A stretch of DNA of 64,000 nucleotides, from the NCBI RefSeq assembly GCF_000236685.1, contig NC_016633.1:2790001-2854000 (forward strand), written 5' to 3'. Source of the stretch: Sphaerochaeta pleomorpha str. Grapes. Its GTDB lineage: Bacteria > Spirochaetota > Spirochaetia > Sphaerochaetales > Sphaerochaetaceae. The notes beneath the pieces are model-generated. The model was given only the letters and a program-made list of their open reading frames with translations. It did no database searches and was not told the origin of the DNA. Both the position numbers and the translations under genes were made by a program. Below, piece after piece: positions 54,218 to 62,535 of this stretch; the stretch's first letter is position 1; the number at the start of each line of letters is the position of its first letter.

Positions 54218-55537
54218 ATGGAAATGCAGGACTTGGAACGGGATATCAATAACCCAGATAAAACGATTCGTATGGAAGCGAGTGTAAAGCTTGGTTCCTT
54301 GATAGAGAGCAATGATCTCAGACGAACTGCACTGCAAGAAGTGAACAACCATGTGCACACCACGTGGTCGTTCAGCCCTTATGAGCCGGCAGCGGCTGCC
54401 TTCAAGGCCTGGAAGGCAGGCCTGGGTATTGTCGGGAGTATTGACCACGACAGTATCGGGGCGGCAACAGAGATGCTTGACAGTGCCCAGAATATCGGGA
54501 TTGCAAGTACCGTCGGGTTTGAGATCCGGGTGAGCTTCAAGGATACGGTTTTCGCTGACAGGAAAATCAACAACCCGGACTCCGAGGGCTTGGTCTATAT
54601 GTGTGTCCATGGGGTGCCCCGCCAGAAAATTGGGGAAGTCGAGGCATTTTTGAAACCTGTCCACGCAATCCGCAACAAGCGGAACGAGGCTCAGATTGCA
54701 GCTTTGCAGGCGTTGGTAGGGCCCTACGGGTATGACCTTGATTTCAAGCGTGATATCGTACCCCTTTCCAGGTCTGCAGAGGGTGGTTCGATTACCGAGC
54801 GGCATATTCTCTATGCAATGGCCCTGCAGACCATAGCTATGTTCAAGAAAGGGGAAAAGCTTGTCAGTTTTGTGAAAAATGACTTGCAGGTTCCTTTGTC
54901 ACAGAATATCGAAAGCCTGTTGCTGGATACCGATAACCCCCACTATGCCTATGACCTGCTTGGGGTTCTCAAAGGTAATTTTCTCCCGAGATTCTTTATC
55001 CAGCCAGAAAAGGCAGAATGTCCCGATGTCAGGCAAGTTGTCTCGTTCGGTACACAAATCGGTGCAATCCCGGCCTATGCATATCTGGGAGATATAGAAA
55101 AAAGCGTAACAGGGGACAAGAAGAGCGAGCGGTTCGAGGATGCGTATCTTGTTGAACTCATGGACTTGCTTTCAGATATTGGATTCCCTGCCATAACCTA
55201 TATGCCTCCCCGAAATACTGTTCAGCAGATGAAGCGGCTGCAAGGATTGGCAAGGGAGAGAGGGATGATGGAGATCAGCGGGGTTGATATCAATAGTTCC
55301 CGGCAGAGTTTCAATTGTCCTGAGCTGTTGGGGGAATGCTGCAACCACCTTGTCGATTCTGCCTGGGCCCTTGTTGCCCATGAGAAGCTTTCGACCTGTA
55401 ACCAAAGTCTGGGATTGTTTTCTGCGGATAACCCACTCTCCTCTCTGTCCCTTGCAGACCGCGTCAAACGGTATGCAGCCATTGGAAGAAGGATGGATGT
55501 TCGTCAGCCCCTGGAAATTATACATTTATTCGAATAG
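54218..55537 (+). CDS. PHP-domain metal-dependent hydrolase of unknown substrate
   Basis: A 439-residue protein with an N-terminal PHP core: metal motif HVH (H45, H47) in NNHVHTTWSFSPYEPA, DHDS (76-79), a Glu in GFEIRVSF (E102) and a His in CVHGVP. The rest (about 150-439) does not match a family I can name, but keeps ISGVDINSSRQSFNCPEL near the end where the last PHP ligand is expected; the usual D-x-H appears as D-x-N. PHP proteins are phosphoesterases such as histidinol-phosphatase. It lies between the E1 gene (20 bases before) and an SDR dehydrogenase (10 bases after), so it may hydrolyse a phosphorylated intermediate. Confidence 0.7.
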   Translation: MEMQDLERDINNPDKTIRMEASVKLGSLIESNDLRRTALQEVNNHVHTTWSFSPYEPAAAAFKAWKAGLGIVGSIDHDSIGAATEMLDSAQNIGIASTVGFEIRVSFKDTVFADRKINNPDSEGLVYMCVHGVPRQKIGEVEAFLKPVHAIRNKRNEAQIAALQALVGPYGYDLDFKRDIVPLSRSAEGGSITERHILYAMALQTIAMFKKGEKLVSFVKNDLQVPLSQNIESLLLDTDNPHYAYDLLGVLKGNFLPRFFIQPEKAECPDVRQVVSFGTQIGAIPAYAYLGDIEKSVTGDKKSERFEDAYLVELMDLLSDIGFPAITYMPPRNTVQQMKRLQGLARERGMMEISGVDINSSRQSFNCPELLGECCNHLVDSAWALVAHEKLSTCNQSLGLFSADNPLSSLSLADRVKRYAAIGRRMDVRQPLEIIHLFE

Positions 55538-55547
55538 GAGAACGTAC

Positions 55548-56708
55548 ATGCTTTGTTTTTCAGAAAATATTGCCAGTGAGATCTCTGCGGTAATCCGGGG
55601 ATTGACCTTTGATGGTGAAAAAGGGCTTTTTGTCCATACCCTTAGCTCTAATAGTGCAGATCTTGTATTAGCACCGGCTAGCTGTGGCACTGAGGTTTCA
55701 AAGGTGTCAAAAATATGGCAGGGGCAGTTGCAGGAGTATTGCGACAAGCATAGAGTCTATCCTTCGGTTCTCTCTGTGGAGGGACTGGAGGTCTTTTTGG
55801 GGCTTGGGACCAATTATGATGAGGCTGTGCGTGCTGAGGGTGTCTCAGCCATCCCTGCCTTGCCCCCTACCTTTGAGAGAAACGATGTGGTAAGGGATAA
55901 GATCGCTTTGGTAACCGGGGGCGCCCAGGGGTTCGGGGAAGGGATCGTGCGTTCCCTTTCCGAGCTGGGTGCATTTGTCTATATCGCCGACATGAACAGT
56001 GAAGGCGCAAATCGTTTGGCTGACAGGTTGAATTACGAGGCTTGCATAACGGTGGCAAAGGCTTTGACCGTCAACGTCACCGATGAGGAGTCTGTAAAGG
56101 CCATGATGGAGAACGTTGCAAAAGAGACCGGCGGCCTCGATCTTTTTGTCAGTAACGCAGGGGTCTTGAGGGCGGGGTCGGTGAAGACGATGCCCCTGAA
56201 GGATTTTCAGTTTGTCACAAGTGTAGACTATACAGGGTTTTTCATCTGCAGCAAATTCGCTTCCAACCTTCTTGCGTTGCAAAACATCCCTTCAGGCAAG
56301 TATTTTACAGACCTGGTAGCGATAAGTAGCAAGTCAGGGCTGCAGGGTTCAAATAAAAACGGGGCATACGCCGGGGCAAAATTCGGTACGATTGGATTGA
56401 CCCAAAGCTTTGCCCTGGAACTGGTTGAGGATAATATCAAGGTGAATGCGGTTTGTCCTGGAAATTTCCTTGATGGGCCTCTCTGGTCAGATCCTGACAA
56501 AGGCTTGTTCGTCCAATACCTTGCTACAGGCAAGGTCCCCGGGGCGAAGACTGTTGAAGATGTGAGAAGGTTCTATGAGTCGAAGGTCCCGATGAACCGG
56601 GGTTGTAGGACCGAGGATGTTATACGCGCTATCTGCTATATCGTCGAACAGAAATATGAGACAGGCCAGGCTATCCCCGTTACCGGTGGACAGGTCATGC
56701 TCAATTAG
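55548..56708 (+). CDS. SDR dehydrogenase with RhaE-like N-terminal linker region
   Basis: A 386-residue protein. Residues about 112-386 are a classical short-chain dehydrogenase: TGGAQGFGEGI (123-133), NAG (203-205), Ser about 260, YAGAK with Y274 and K278, and PVTGGQVMLN at the end. Residues 1-110 are an extension with SADLVLAPA and YPSVLSVEGLEVFLGLGTNYDEA, which resembles the tail of the class II aldolase at 41917-43017 and the linker of fused RhaE. It is therefore probably the dehydrogenase half of a split RhaE (lactaldehyde to lactate), though sorbitol-6-phosphate dehydrogenase-like activity is an alternative. ATAGGAG precedes ATG 55548. Confidence 0.75.
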   Translation: MLCFSENIASEISAVIRGLTFDGEKGLFVHTLSSNSADLVLAPASCGTEVSKVSKIWQGQLQEYCDKHRVYPSVLSVEGLEVFLGLGTNYDEAVRAEGVSAIPALPPTFERNDVVRDKIALVTGGAQGFGEGIVRSLSELGAFVYIADMNSEGANRLADRLNYEACITVAKALTVNVTDEESVKAMMENVAKETGGLDLFVSNAGVLRAGSVKTMPLKDFQFVTSVDYTGFFICSKFASNLLALQNIPSGKYFTDLVAISSKSGLQGSNKNGAYAGAKFGTIGLTQSFALELVEDNIKVNAVCPGNFLDGPLWSDPDKGLFVQYLATGKVPGAKTVEDVRRFYESKVPMNRGCRTEDVIRAICYIVEQKYETGQAIPVTGGQVMLN

Positions 56709-56717
56709 GAGGAACCG

Positions 56718-57980
56718 ATGAAGACACGTGCCGTACGCTTATATGGGGTCAATGACCTTAGGGTGGAAGAATTTGAGTTGCCACCGATCAAAGAAGATGA
56801 AATCCTTGCAAAGGTAATTACCAATAGTATTTGTATGAGTGACCACAAGGCTGCCGAGCAAGGGGCCTCCCATAAACGTGTTCCAGATGATGTAGCGACA
56901 AACCCGATTATCCTCGGGCATGAATTCTGTGGAGAAATCGTAGAGGTCGGAAAAAAATGGGCTGGGAAATTCAAGAGCGGAAGCCGTTTTTCCATTCAGC
57001 CGGCATTGAACTACCAGGGAACCTTGGATGCCCCAGGCTATTCGTTTAGGTATATCGGGGGTGATGCCACCTACATTGTCATTCCTCACCAGGTGATGGA
57101 ACTCGATTGCCTGTTACCCTATGAAGGCGATGCCTTCTTTTTGGGGAGCCTTGCCGAACCAGTTTCCTGCATTGTGGGCACATTCCATGCAATGTATCAC
57201 ACGAATGCAGGTTCCTATGTCCATGAGATGGGTATCGTAGAAGGAGGGAACCTTGCTATCATCGCGGGGGTTGGCCCCATGGGTCTTGGTTCGATTGACT
57301 ACGCCCTGCATGCGGAACGAAAACCAGGTCTTCTGGTCGTAACCGATATTGATGATGCCCGCCTGGCAAGGGCTTCACAACTCTATAGCCCTCAGGAAGC
57401 TGCAAAGAACGGGGTGAAACTCGTATATCTCAATACGAAAAACATTGCAGATCCTGTTTCAGCATTGAAGGATCTTACCGGAGGCAAAGGGTATGATGAT
57501 GTTATGGTAATGGCACCTGTCAGGCCTCTTGTTGAACAGGCTGATGCAATCCTTGCCCAGGATGGATGTCTCAATTTCTTTGCCGGTCCGAACAAGAGCG
57601 ACTTCAAAGCAGAGCTCAATTTCTATGATGTCCACTATTCCTCTCACCATATTGTCGGAACGAGCGGGGGCAATACTGATGATATGCGGGAATCACTTGC
57701 AAAGATGGAGAAGGGGATTTTGAACCCAGCGGTGATGGTTACCCATATCGGGGGGCTTGATGCCGTTCCCCAGTCGGTAATCAATCTTCCTTCCATTCCA
57801 GGCGGTAAGAAACTGATGTATACCCACCTGCATCTTCCCTTGGTTGCTATCGCTGATTTTGCAGAGGTCGGAAAGACAGATCCCCTGTATGCAGAGCTTG
57901 ACCGATTGGTGAAAAAGCATAATGGACTCTGGTCCACGGAAGCTGAAAAATATCTGCTTTCCCAATGTAAGGAAGATTAG
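56718..57980 (+). CDS. Zinc-type alcohol dehydrogenase, L-sorbose-1-phosphate reductase-like
   Basis: A 420-residue medium-chain dehydrogenase. Features: VRLYGVNDLRVEEFELPPI, catalytic-zinc Cys in SICMSDHKAAEQGASHKRV (C39), GHEFCGEIVEVG, YSFRYIGGDATY, SLAEPVSCIIG-like region, Rossmann GVGPMGLG and VVTDIDDARLARA, then GTSGGNTDDMRESL and GGKKLMYTHLHLPL. The length and these stretches recall SorE (L-sorbose-1-phosphate reductase), which acts on ketose or alditol phosphates. AGGAGGAACC precedes the ATG, ten bases after the SDR. In this setting it may act on rhamnulose-, fuculose- or alditol-phosphates. Confidence 0.8.
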   Translation: MKTRAVRLYGVNDLRVEEFELPPIKEDEILAKVITNSICMSDHKAAEQGASHKRVPDDVATNPIILGHEFCGEIVEVGKKWAGKFKSGSRFSIQPALNYQGTLDAPGYSFRYIGGDATYIVIPHQVMELDCLLPYEGDAFFLGSLAEPVSCIVGTFHAMYHTNAGSYVHEMGIVEGGNLAIIAGVGPMGLGSIDYALHAERKPGLLVVTDIDDARLARASQLYSPQEAAKNGVKLVYLNTKNIADPVSALKDLTGGKGYDDVMVMAPVRPLVEQADAILAQDGCLNFFAGPNKSDFKAELNFYDVHYSSHHIVGTSGGNTDDMRESLAKMEKGILNPAVMVTHIGGLDAVPQSVINLPSIPGGKKLMYTHLHLPLVAIADFAEVGKTDPLYAELDRLVKKHNGLWSTEAEKYLLSQCKED

Positions 57981-57988
57981 GAGAAACG

Positions 57989-59413
57989 ATGAAGAAGCAT
58001 ATCGCAATTGACCTGGGGGCTTCCAATGGACGGGTTATCGTCGGGGACCTGAAAGAATGTACGGTAGTGCATCGGTTCATCACCAACAATGAGTTAGTCC
58101 TGGGAGAGCTCCATTGGAATCTCCTTGGACTGTTTTCGGAAATCAAGGTGGGGCTGAAGAAAGCTTTTTCGCTGTATGGTGAAGAAATAGGTTCGATCGG
58201 CATCGACACCTGGGGTGTCGATTACGGTCTTCTGGACGCCAGCGGGGCCTTGGTCTCGCTCTGTTACCATTACCGTGATAGCAGGACAGATGGTCTCATC
58301 GAAGAAGTGTCAGAAAAGCTGGGAGGCAAGCAGAGGGTGTTCGCTGAAACCGGCATTGCTTTCCAACCTTTCAACACGCTGTATCAACTGGCAGCAATGC
58401 AGAGAGACCGCCCAGATGTGTTCAGGGCAGCACGCCATTATCTCTCGGTTCCTGATTTGCTGGCTTACTGGTTGACCGGAGTAATGAAAAACGAGAGGAC
58501 ACACGCCTCTACCACGCAACTCTACAATCCGTTTACCAGGGACTGGGCCTGGGATCTTATTGATGACATGCAGTTTGACCGTACCCTGTTTTGTGAGATT
58601 GTAGACAGTGGGACTGTTATTGCTCCCCTGATCGATTCTGTATGCCATGAGGTGGGTTGTGTTTCCACTGTCGTTGTAATCGCTTCTGCGGCCCATGATA
58701 CGGCCTCTGCGGTCGCGGCAGTGCCTGCAGCCGAGAATGAAGTGCCTCTCTATATCTCAAGTGGTACTTGGTCTCTGTTAGGTGTGGAACTGGACCAGCC
58801 GATTGTCAGTGCCAAGGCTATGGAAAGTGGCTTTACCAATGAGATAGCCGCAAATGGGAAAATCCGCTTTTTGAAAAACATCATGGGGATGTGGATTCAA
58901 CAGGAATGTGTACGGCATTGGGAAAGCGAGGGGGAGTGTATTTCCTGGAAAGAACTGGATGGGCAGACGCTCGATTGCCAGTCCTATGAAGGGTATATAG
59001 ACCCCAGTGACAATCGGTTTCTCAAACCAAACAGTTTCGGCAATCTGATGGTGGATCGCATCGATGCATGGTGTGTTGAACAGGGGATGCCAAAGCCTGC
59101 GAAAAAGGGTGAATACATGGTTGCTATTTACCGTGGCCTTGCCAAAGCCTATGCTCTGTCGATAGGACAACTTGAAGCCATAACCGGTTCTCACTTCACT
59201 TCTCTGTACATTATCGGGGGTGGGTGCAAGAACGAGATCCTCGACCAATGGACTGCAAATGAGACAGGATTGACGGTCTATGCAGGTCCTGTGGAAGCAA
59301 CTGCACTTGGTAATATCGTGGTCCAGATGTTGGCAACCGGAGAGATTGAATCCTTGCAGGAAGGTCGGAAAACAATCCGTGTTACACAGAGCGTTACGTG
59401 TTTCAAGCCTTGA
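57989..59413 (+). CDS. rhaB: Rhamnulokinase
   Basis: A 474-residue FGGY-family kinase that phosphorylates L-rhamnulose at C1. Motifs: IDLGASNGRVIVGDL, HWNLLGLFSEI, IGIDTWGVDYGLLD, YHYRDSRTDG, TLYQLAAM, HDTASAVAAVPA, YISSGTWSLLGVEL and IIGGGCKNEILDQW. GGAGAAACG precedes the ATG. It closes the run of genes from rhaA and is followed by a clean terminator, so it is likely the end of this transcription unit. It may also phosphorylate L-fuculose, since no fucK is seen. Confidence 0.94.
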   Translation: MKKHIAIDLGASNGRVIVGDLKECTVVHRFITNNELVLGELHWNLLGLFSEIKVGLKKAFSLYGEEIGSIGIDTWGVDYGLLDASGALVSLCYHYRDSRTDGLIEEVSEKLGGKQRVFAETGIAFQPFNTLYQLAAMQRDRPDVFRAARHYLSVPDLLAYWLTGVMKNERTHASTTQLYNPFTRDWAWDLIDDMQFDRTLFCEIVDSGTVIAPLIDSVCHEVGCVSTVVVIASAAHDTASAVAAVPAAENEVPLYISSGTWSLLGVELDQPIVSAKAMESGFTNEIAANGKIRFLKNIMGMWIQQECVRHWESEGECISWKELDGQTLDCQSYEGYIDPSDNRFLKPNSFGNLMVDRIDAWCVEQGMPKPAKKGEYMVAIYRGLAKAYALSIGQLEAITGSHFTSLYIIGGGCKNEILDQWTANETGLTVYAGPVEATALGNIVVQMLATGEIESLQEGRKTIRVTQSVTCFKP

Positions 59414-59547
59414 GAAACGTATTTTCAAGGGGAAACCTAATTGCTGGGAAAAGGTATGCCTTTTGTAGTATATGAGAGTAATTTACCTGGTTGTTCGTAA
59501 TGACTCTTTGAATAATGATAGTCTGTAATCTGAATTACATATCTATT

Positions 59548-59582
59548 AATGCTCTAATATGCTCATATTAGAGCATTGTTTT
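59548..59582 (+). terminator. Rho-independent terminator after rhaB
   Basis: A perfect 13-base-pair stem (AATGCTCTAATAT 59548-59560, ATATTAGAGCATT 59565-59577), GCTC loop, then GTTTTT. It lies about 135 bases after the rhaB stop. A smaller inverted repeat, TGTAAT-CTGA-ATTACA (59524-59539), stands just before it. The rest of the 415-base gap (59414-59828) carries the operator and promoter of the next operon; no gene is seen. Confidence 0.85.
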
Positions 59583-59654
59583 TAGGTGAGCTTACAAATT
59601 CAATTTTCAGTATTTTTTACCGGACTCAGGGGATTTTACTTTGTTGTGTTGTTT

Positions 59655-59668
59655 TGTAAACGTTTACA
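59655..59668. promoter_or_regulatory. LacI-type operator before the second sugar ABC operon
   Basis: A perfect 14-base palindrome, TGTAAACGTTTACA, nine bases upstream of a TTGACA box. It shares the core GTAAACGTTTAC with the isomalto-oligosaccharide operators and is one base away from the fucI/fucU site. The LacI gene at the end of this operon (63596) is the likely partner. Confidence 0.7.
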
Positions 59669-59676
59669 TTTTTTTG

Positions 59677-59705
59677 TTGACAAATCAAATTTGGGATGCA
59701 AAGAT
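59677..59705 (+). promoter_or_regulatory. Candidate promoter of the second sugar ABC operon
   Basis: TTGACA (59677-59682), 17 bases, AAAGAT (59700-59705) preceded by an extended -10 TG at 59697-59698. The -10 hexamer is weak. The leader to the ATG at 59829 is about 115 bases and includes a small CCAGGG/CCCTGG hairpin just before the ribosome site. Confidence 0.5.
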
Positions 59706-59828
59706 ACAACAGTAAGCCAATTTACACAAAGGTTTTTCGTTCCGGGAGGGGAGAGGGAAGCCGGATTCTTCAGTTTGAATTTGCCCGCCAGGGGGCATAA
59801 CCCTGGAATAACAAAAGGAGTTTTTAGT

Positions 59829-60908
59829 ATGAAAAAGATGGTGGCTATCTTACTGGTGCTCGCTCTTGCCTGCACAGGTGTATTTGCCCAGGGTTCATCG
59901 GAATCAGCAAAAGGCAATACCGTAAAAATGGGTGCTTTGATCCGTAACCTGAATGAACAGTTTGTAAAAGACTATGCTGATAACTTGAAAAAGCTCGCAG
60001 CAGAGAAAGGCATTGAGTTGAATCTTCAGGATGGACAGGGTGATGTAGCCCGTCAGCTCGACCAGCTTAATACCCTCATTACCCAGGGATATAAGTATTT
60101 TGTAATCATCCCCCAGGACACCAGCGTGACTGAGCAGATGGCACAGCAGATCAAGGCTGCCGGCGGTGGCGCTGCATTCTCAAACATTCAGCCGTCCGTC
60201 CAGGCCCTGAAAGTCGGAAAGGATTTCTATCTTGCTTCTTCCCCAGAGTTGGTAGCAGGTCAGTATCAGGCACAGATTGTTGATGAATATTTCACCAAAT
60301 ATCCTGCCAAGGCTCCTGGTAAAGTACTCAACACTCTGTATCTCGAAGGTCAGCTCGGACACCCAGCTCAGATCAGCAGGGAAGCCGGATTTGTCGACGA
60401 ACTCACCAAGCTCGGTTATACCGTAAATTTTGTTGCCAAAGATACAGCTGACTGGTCCCCTGACAAGGCACAGGAAAAGATGGATACCTGGCTTGCAGCC
60501 CATAGCGGTAAGTTCAACCTCGTTGTTGCACAGAATGACGGTATGGCACTGGGTGCCGTTGAATCCTTGATCACCAATGGCCTCACCAAGAAAGATGCTT
60601 CTGACGGGACTATCCTTACTGTTCCTGTACTTGGTATCGATGCTACCGCAGATGCTCTCAATTCAATGGATCAGAATAAATTGTATGCAACTGTCCTGCA
60701 GGATTCCGTTGGTCAGTCAACCACTGCATTCGACCTTGTCTACATCATGGCTACCAAGGGAACCGCCTTTGGTTCGACTGCTTGGGGTTTGAAGCCTGCT
60801 TCTGTAGTAATTTCTGAAGCTCCAGCCAATGACGCTGCAGTTATCGGTCAGTGCTACCTTGTACCTTTCAAGCCTATCACCAAAGCCAATTACAAAGACC
60901 TGATGTAG
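59829..60908 (+). CDS. Sugar ABC transporter solute-binding protein, second system
   Basis: A 359-residue secreted binding protein (Peripla_BP_4, galactose/ribose type). The signal peptide is MKKMVAILLVLALACTGVFAQG; the cysteine in LACTGVFA could make it a lipoprotein, but VFAQG looks like a signal peptidase I site. Mature features: MGALIRNLNEQFVKDYADNLKK, LNTLITQGYKYFVIIPQDT, NLVVAQNDGMALGAVESL and VLGIDATADALNSM. AAAGGAG precedes ATG 59829. It leads SBP-ATPase-permease-LacI. The sugar cannot be told from sequence; fucose, galactose or a related sugar is possible. Confidence 0.88.
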   Translation: MKKMVAILLVLALACTGVFAQGSSESAKGNTVKMGALIRNLNEQFVKDYADNLKKLAAEKGIELNLQDGQGDVARQLDQLNTLITQGYKYFVIIPQDTSVTEQMAQQIKAAGGGAAFSNIQPSVQALKVGKDFYLASSPELVAGQYQAQIVDEYFTKYPAKAPGKVLNTLYLEGQLGHPAQISREAGFVDELTKLGYTVNFVAKDTADWSPDKAQEKMDTWLAAHSGKFNLVVAQNDGMALGAVESLITNGLTKKDASDGTILTVPVLGIDATADALNSMDQNKLYATVLQDSVGQSTTAFDLVYIMATKGTAFGSTAWGLKPASVVISEAPANDAAVIGQCYLVPFKPITKANYKDLM

Positions 60909-60917
60909 TTTCTATTC

Positions 60918-60950
60918 AATCTCCTGTTGGTGTTCTGCCAACGGGAGATT
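60918..60950 (+). terminator. Intercistronic hairpin after the second binding-protein gene
   Basis: A 13-base-pair stem (60918-60930 with 60938-60950, one T-G pair) and seven-base loop, ten bases after the stop, with no T run. Like the hairpins after tctC and the rhamnose-binding protein, it probably sets the ratio of binding protein to membrane genes. Confidence 0.65.
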
Positions 60951-61009
60951 ACCCTTCATGAACGCCGATTTGGCGACAATGCAATTACAGTTTGGAAAGA
61001 GGAAAAGAG

Positions 61010-62512
61010 ATGGACAATACATTTGCCCTGGAAATGAGAGAAATTACCAAAGTCTTTCCCGGTGTACGTGCCCTTGATGAGGTTACTTTTAAGGTAAAAC
61101 CCGGAACGGTACATGCTCTGATGGGCGAGAATGGTGCAGGCAAATCAACGTTGATGAAGTGTTTGTTCGGCATTTACAAAGAAGACCACGGAAATATAAT
61201 CCTGAACGGAAAAGAATGTCATTTCCAAGGGTCTCACGATGCTTTAAAAAATGGAGTCTCGATGATTCACCAGGAATTATCGAATGTTCCTGAGCGCTCG
61301 GTTGCTGAGAATCTCTGGTTGGGCAGAGAACCCTTAAAGAAGAACCATCTCATCGACCACAAGAAAATGAATGCGGATACCGAGGCTTTGTTGCAGCGCC
61401 TTGAGATACAGATAAATCCGGCCCAACGGATTGGATCTCTTTCGATATCGATGCAACAGACCTGTGAAATTGCCAAAGCAGTCTCGTATAACGCGTCCAT
61501 TGTCGTGATGGACGAGCCTACGAGTTCTCTTACCGATAATGAGGTTGAAAGGCTATTCAAGATTATTCGGCAACTTCGATCGCAAGGCGTTTCCATAATT
61601 TATATTTCCCATAAGATGGATGAGATTTTTGCCATAGCGGACGAAGTGAGTGTAATGCGTGATGGTAAAATGATCGGTACCTATGACGTTGGGGATATCG
61701 ATGAATCAAAACTTATCTCTTTGATGGTTGGTCGTGATGCTACGTTGCGATTCCCTGAGAGAAAGGGATCGGTTGGGGAAGTCTGCCTAAAAGTTGAGAA
61801 TTTAACAGCACTTAACCCCCGTTCTTTCAAAAACATTTCTTTTGAGCTGCATAAAGGCGAGATTCTCGGGATCGGGGGACTTGTCGGGGCTCAGAGAACC
61901 GAATTGATGGAAGCTATTTTTGGAGTCAGGGGAATTGCCGAGGGTACGGTCTCCATCCATGGCAATGAGCTTACCCACATGAAACCGAAGACAGCGATCG
62001 AGAATGGGATTGGAATGATAACCGAAGACCGGCGAGGAAGTGGAATTTTCCCGCTCATGAATATTTCGACAAATACTTCGATTGCATCCCTTGGTTCTTT
62101 TTTGAATAAAGTCCATTTGCTCAGACACAAGGAAATGAATAAGGCTGCCGTTGAATACAATGAAGCACTCAGAACAAAAACCCCGACTATGGAGACGTTG
62201 ATCCAGAACCTGTCAGGGGGTAATCAGCAGAAGGTGATTATCAGCCGGTGGCTCATGACCTTGCCAGATATCCTCATTATGGATGAACCGACAAGAGGTA
62301 TCGATGTCGGTGCAAAGTATGAAATCTATACGATAATGAGCCAGCTCGTTGAGCAAGGGAAATCTATTATCATGGTTTCCTCTGAGATGCCTGAGTTGAT
62401 AGGGATGTCAGACAGGATCATGGTCCTTTGTGCCGGACGGCACACTGGGACGTTGAATAAATGCGACAGTTCGCAAGAAAGTATCATGCGGCTGGCAACT
62501 CAGTTCATGTAA
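61010..62512 (+). CDS. Sugar ABC transporter ATP-binding protein, MglA-like
   Basis: A 500-residue CUT2-class double ATPase: Walker A GENGAGKSTLMKC, IHQELSNVPERSVAENLWLGR, Walker B VVMDEPTSSL; second half GLVGAQRTELMEAIFG, ITEDRRGSGIF, LSGGNQQKVIISRWL and LIMDEPTRGIDVG. It resembles MglA (galactose/methyl-galactoside) more than the rhamnose ATPase at 44221. ATG 61010 has AGAGG seven bases upstream; an in-frame start at 60992 is less likely. Confidence 0.92.
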   Translation: MDNTFALEMREITKVFPGVRALDEVTFKVKPGTVHALMGENGAGKSTLMKCLFGIYKEDHGNIILNGKECHFQGSHDALKNGVSMIHQELSNVPERSVAENLWLGREPLKKNHLIDHKKMNADTEALLQRLEIQINPAQRIGSLSISMQQTCEIAKAVSYNASIVVMDEPTSSLTDNEVERLFKIIRQLRSQGVSIIYISHKMDEIFAIADEVSVMRDGKMIGTYDVGDIDESKLISLMVGRDATLRFPERKGSVGEVCLKVENLTALNPRSFKNISFELHKGEILGIGGLVGAQRTELMEAIFGVRGIAEGTVSIHGNELTHMKPKTAIENGIGMITEDRRGSGIFPLMNISTNTSIASLGSFLNKVHLLRHKEMNKAAVEYNEALRTKTPTMETLIQNLSGGNQQKVIISRWLMTLPDILIMDEPTRGIDVGAKYEIYTIMSQLVEQGKSIIMVSSEMPELIGMSDRIMVLCAGRHTGTLNKCDSSQESIMRLATQFM

Positions 62513-62535
62513 GAAAGAAGGGAGATACAGATAAC

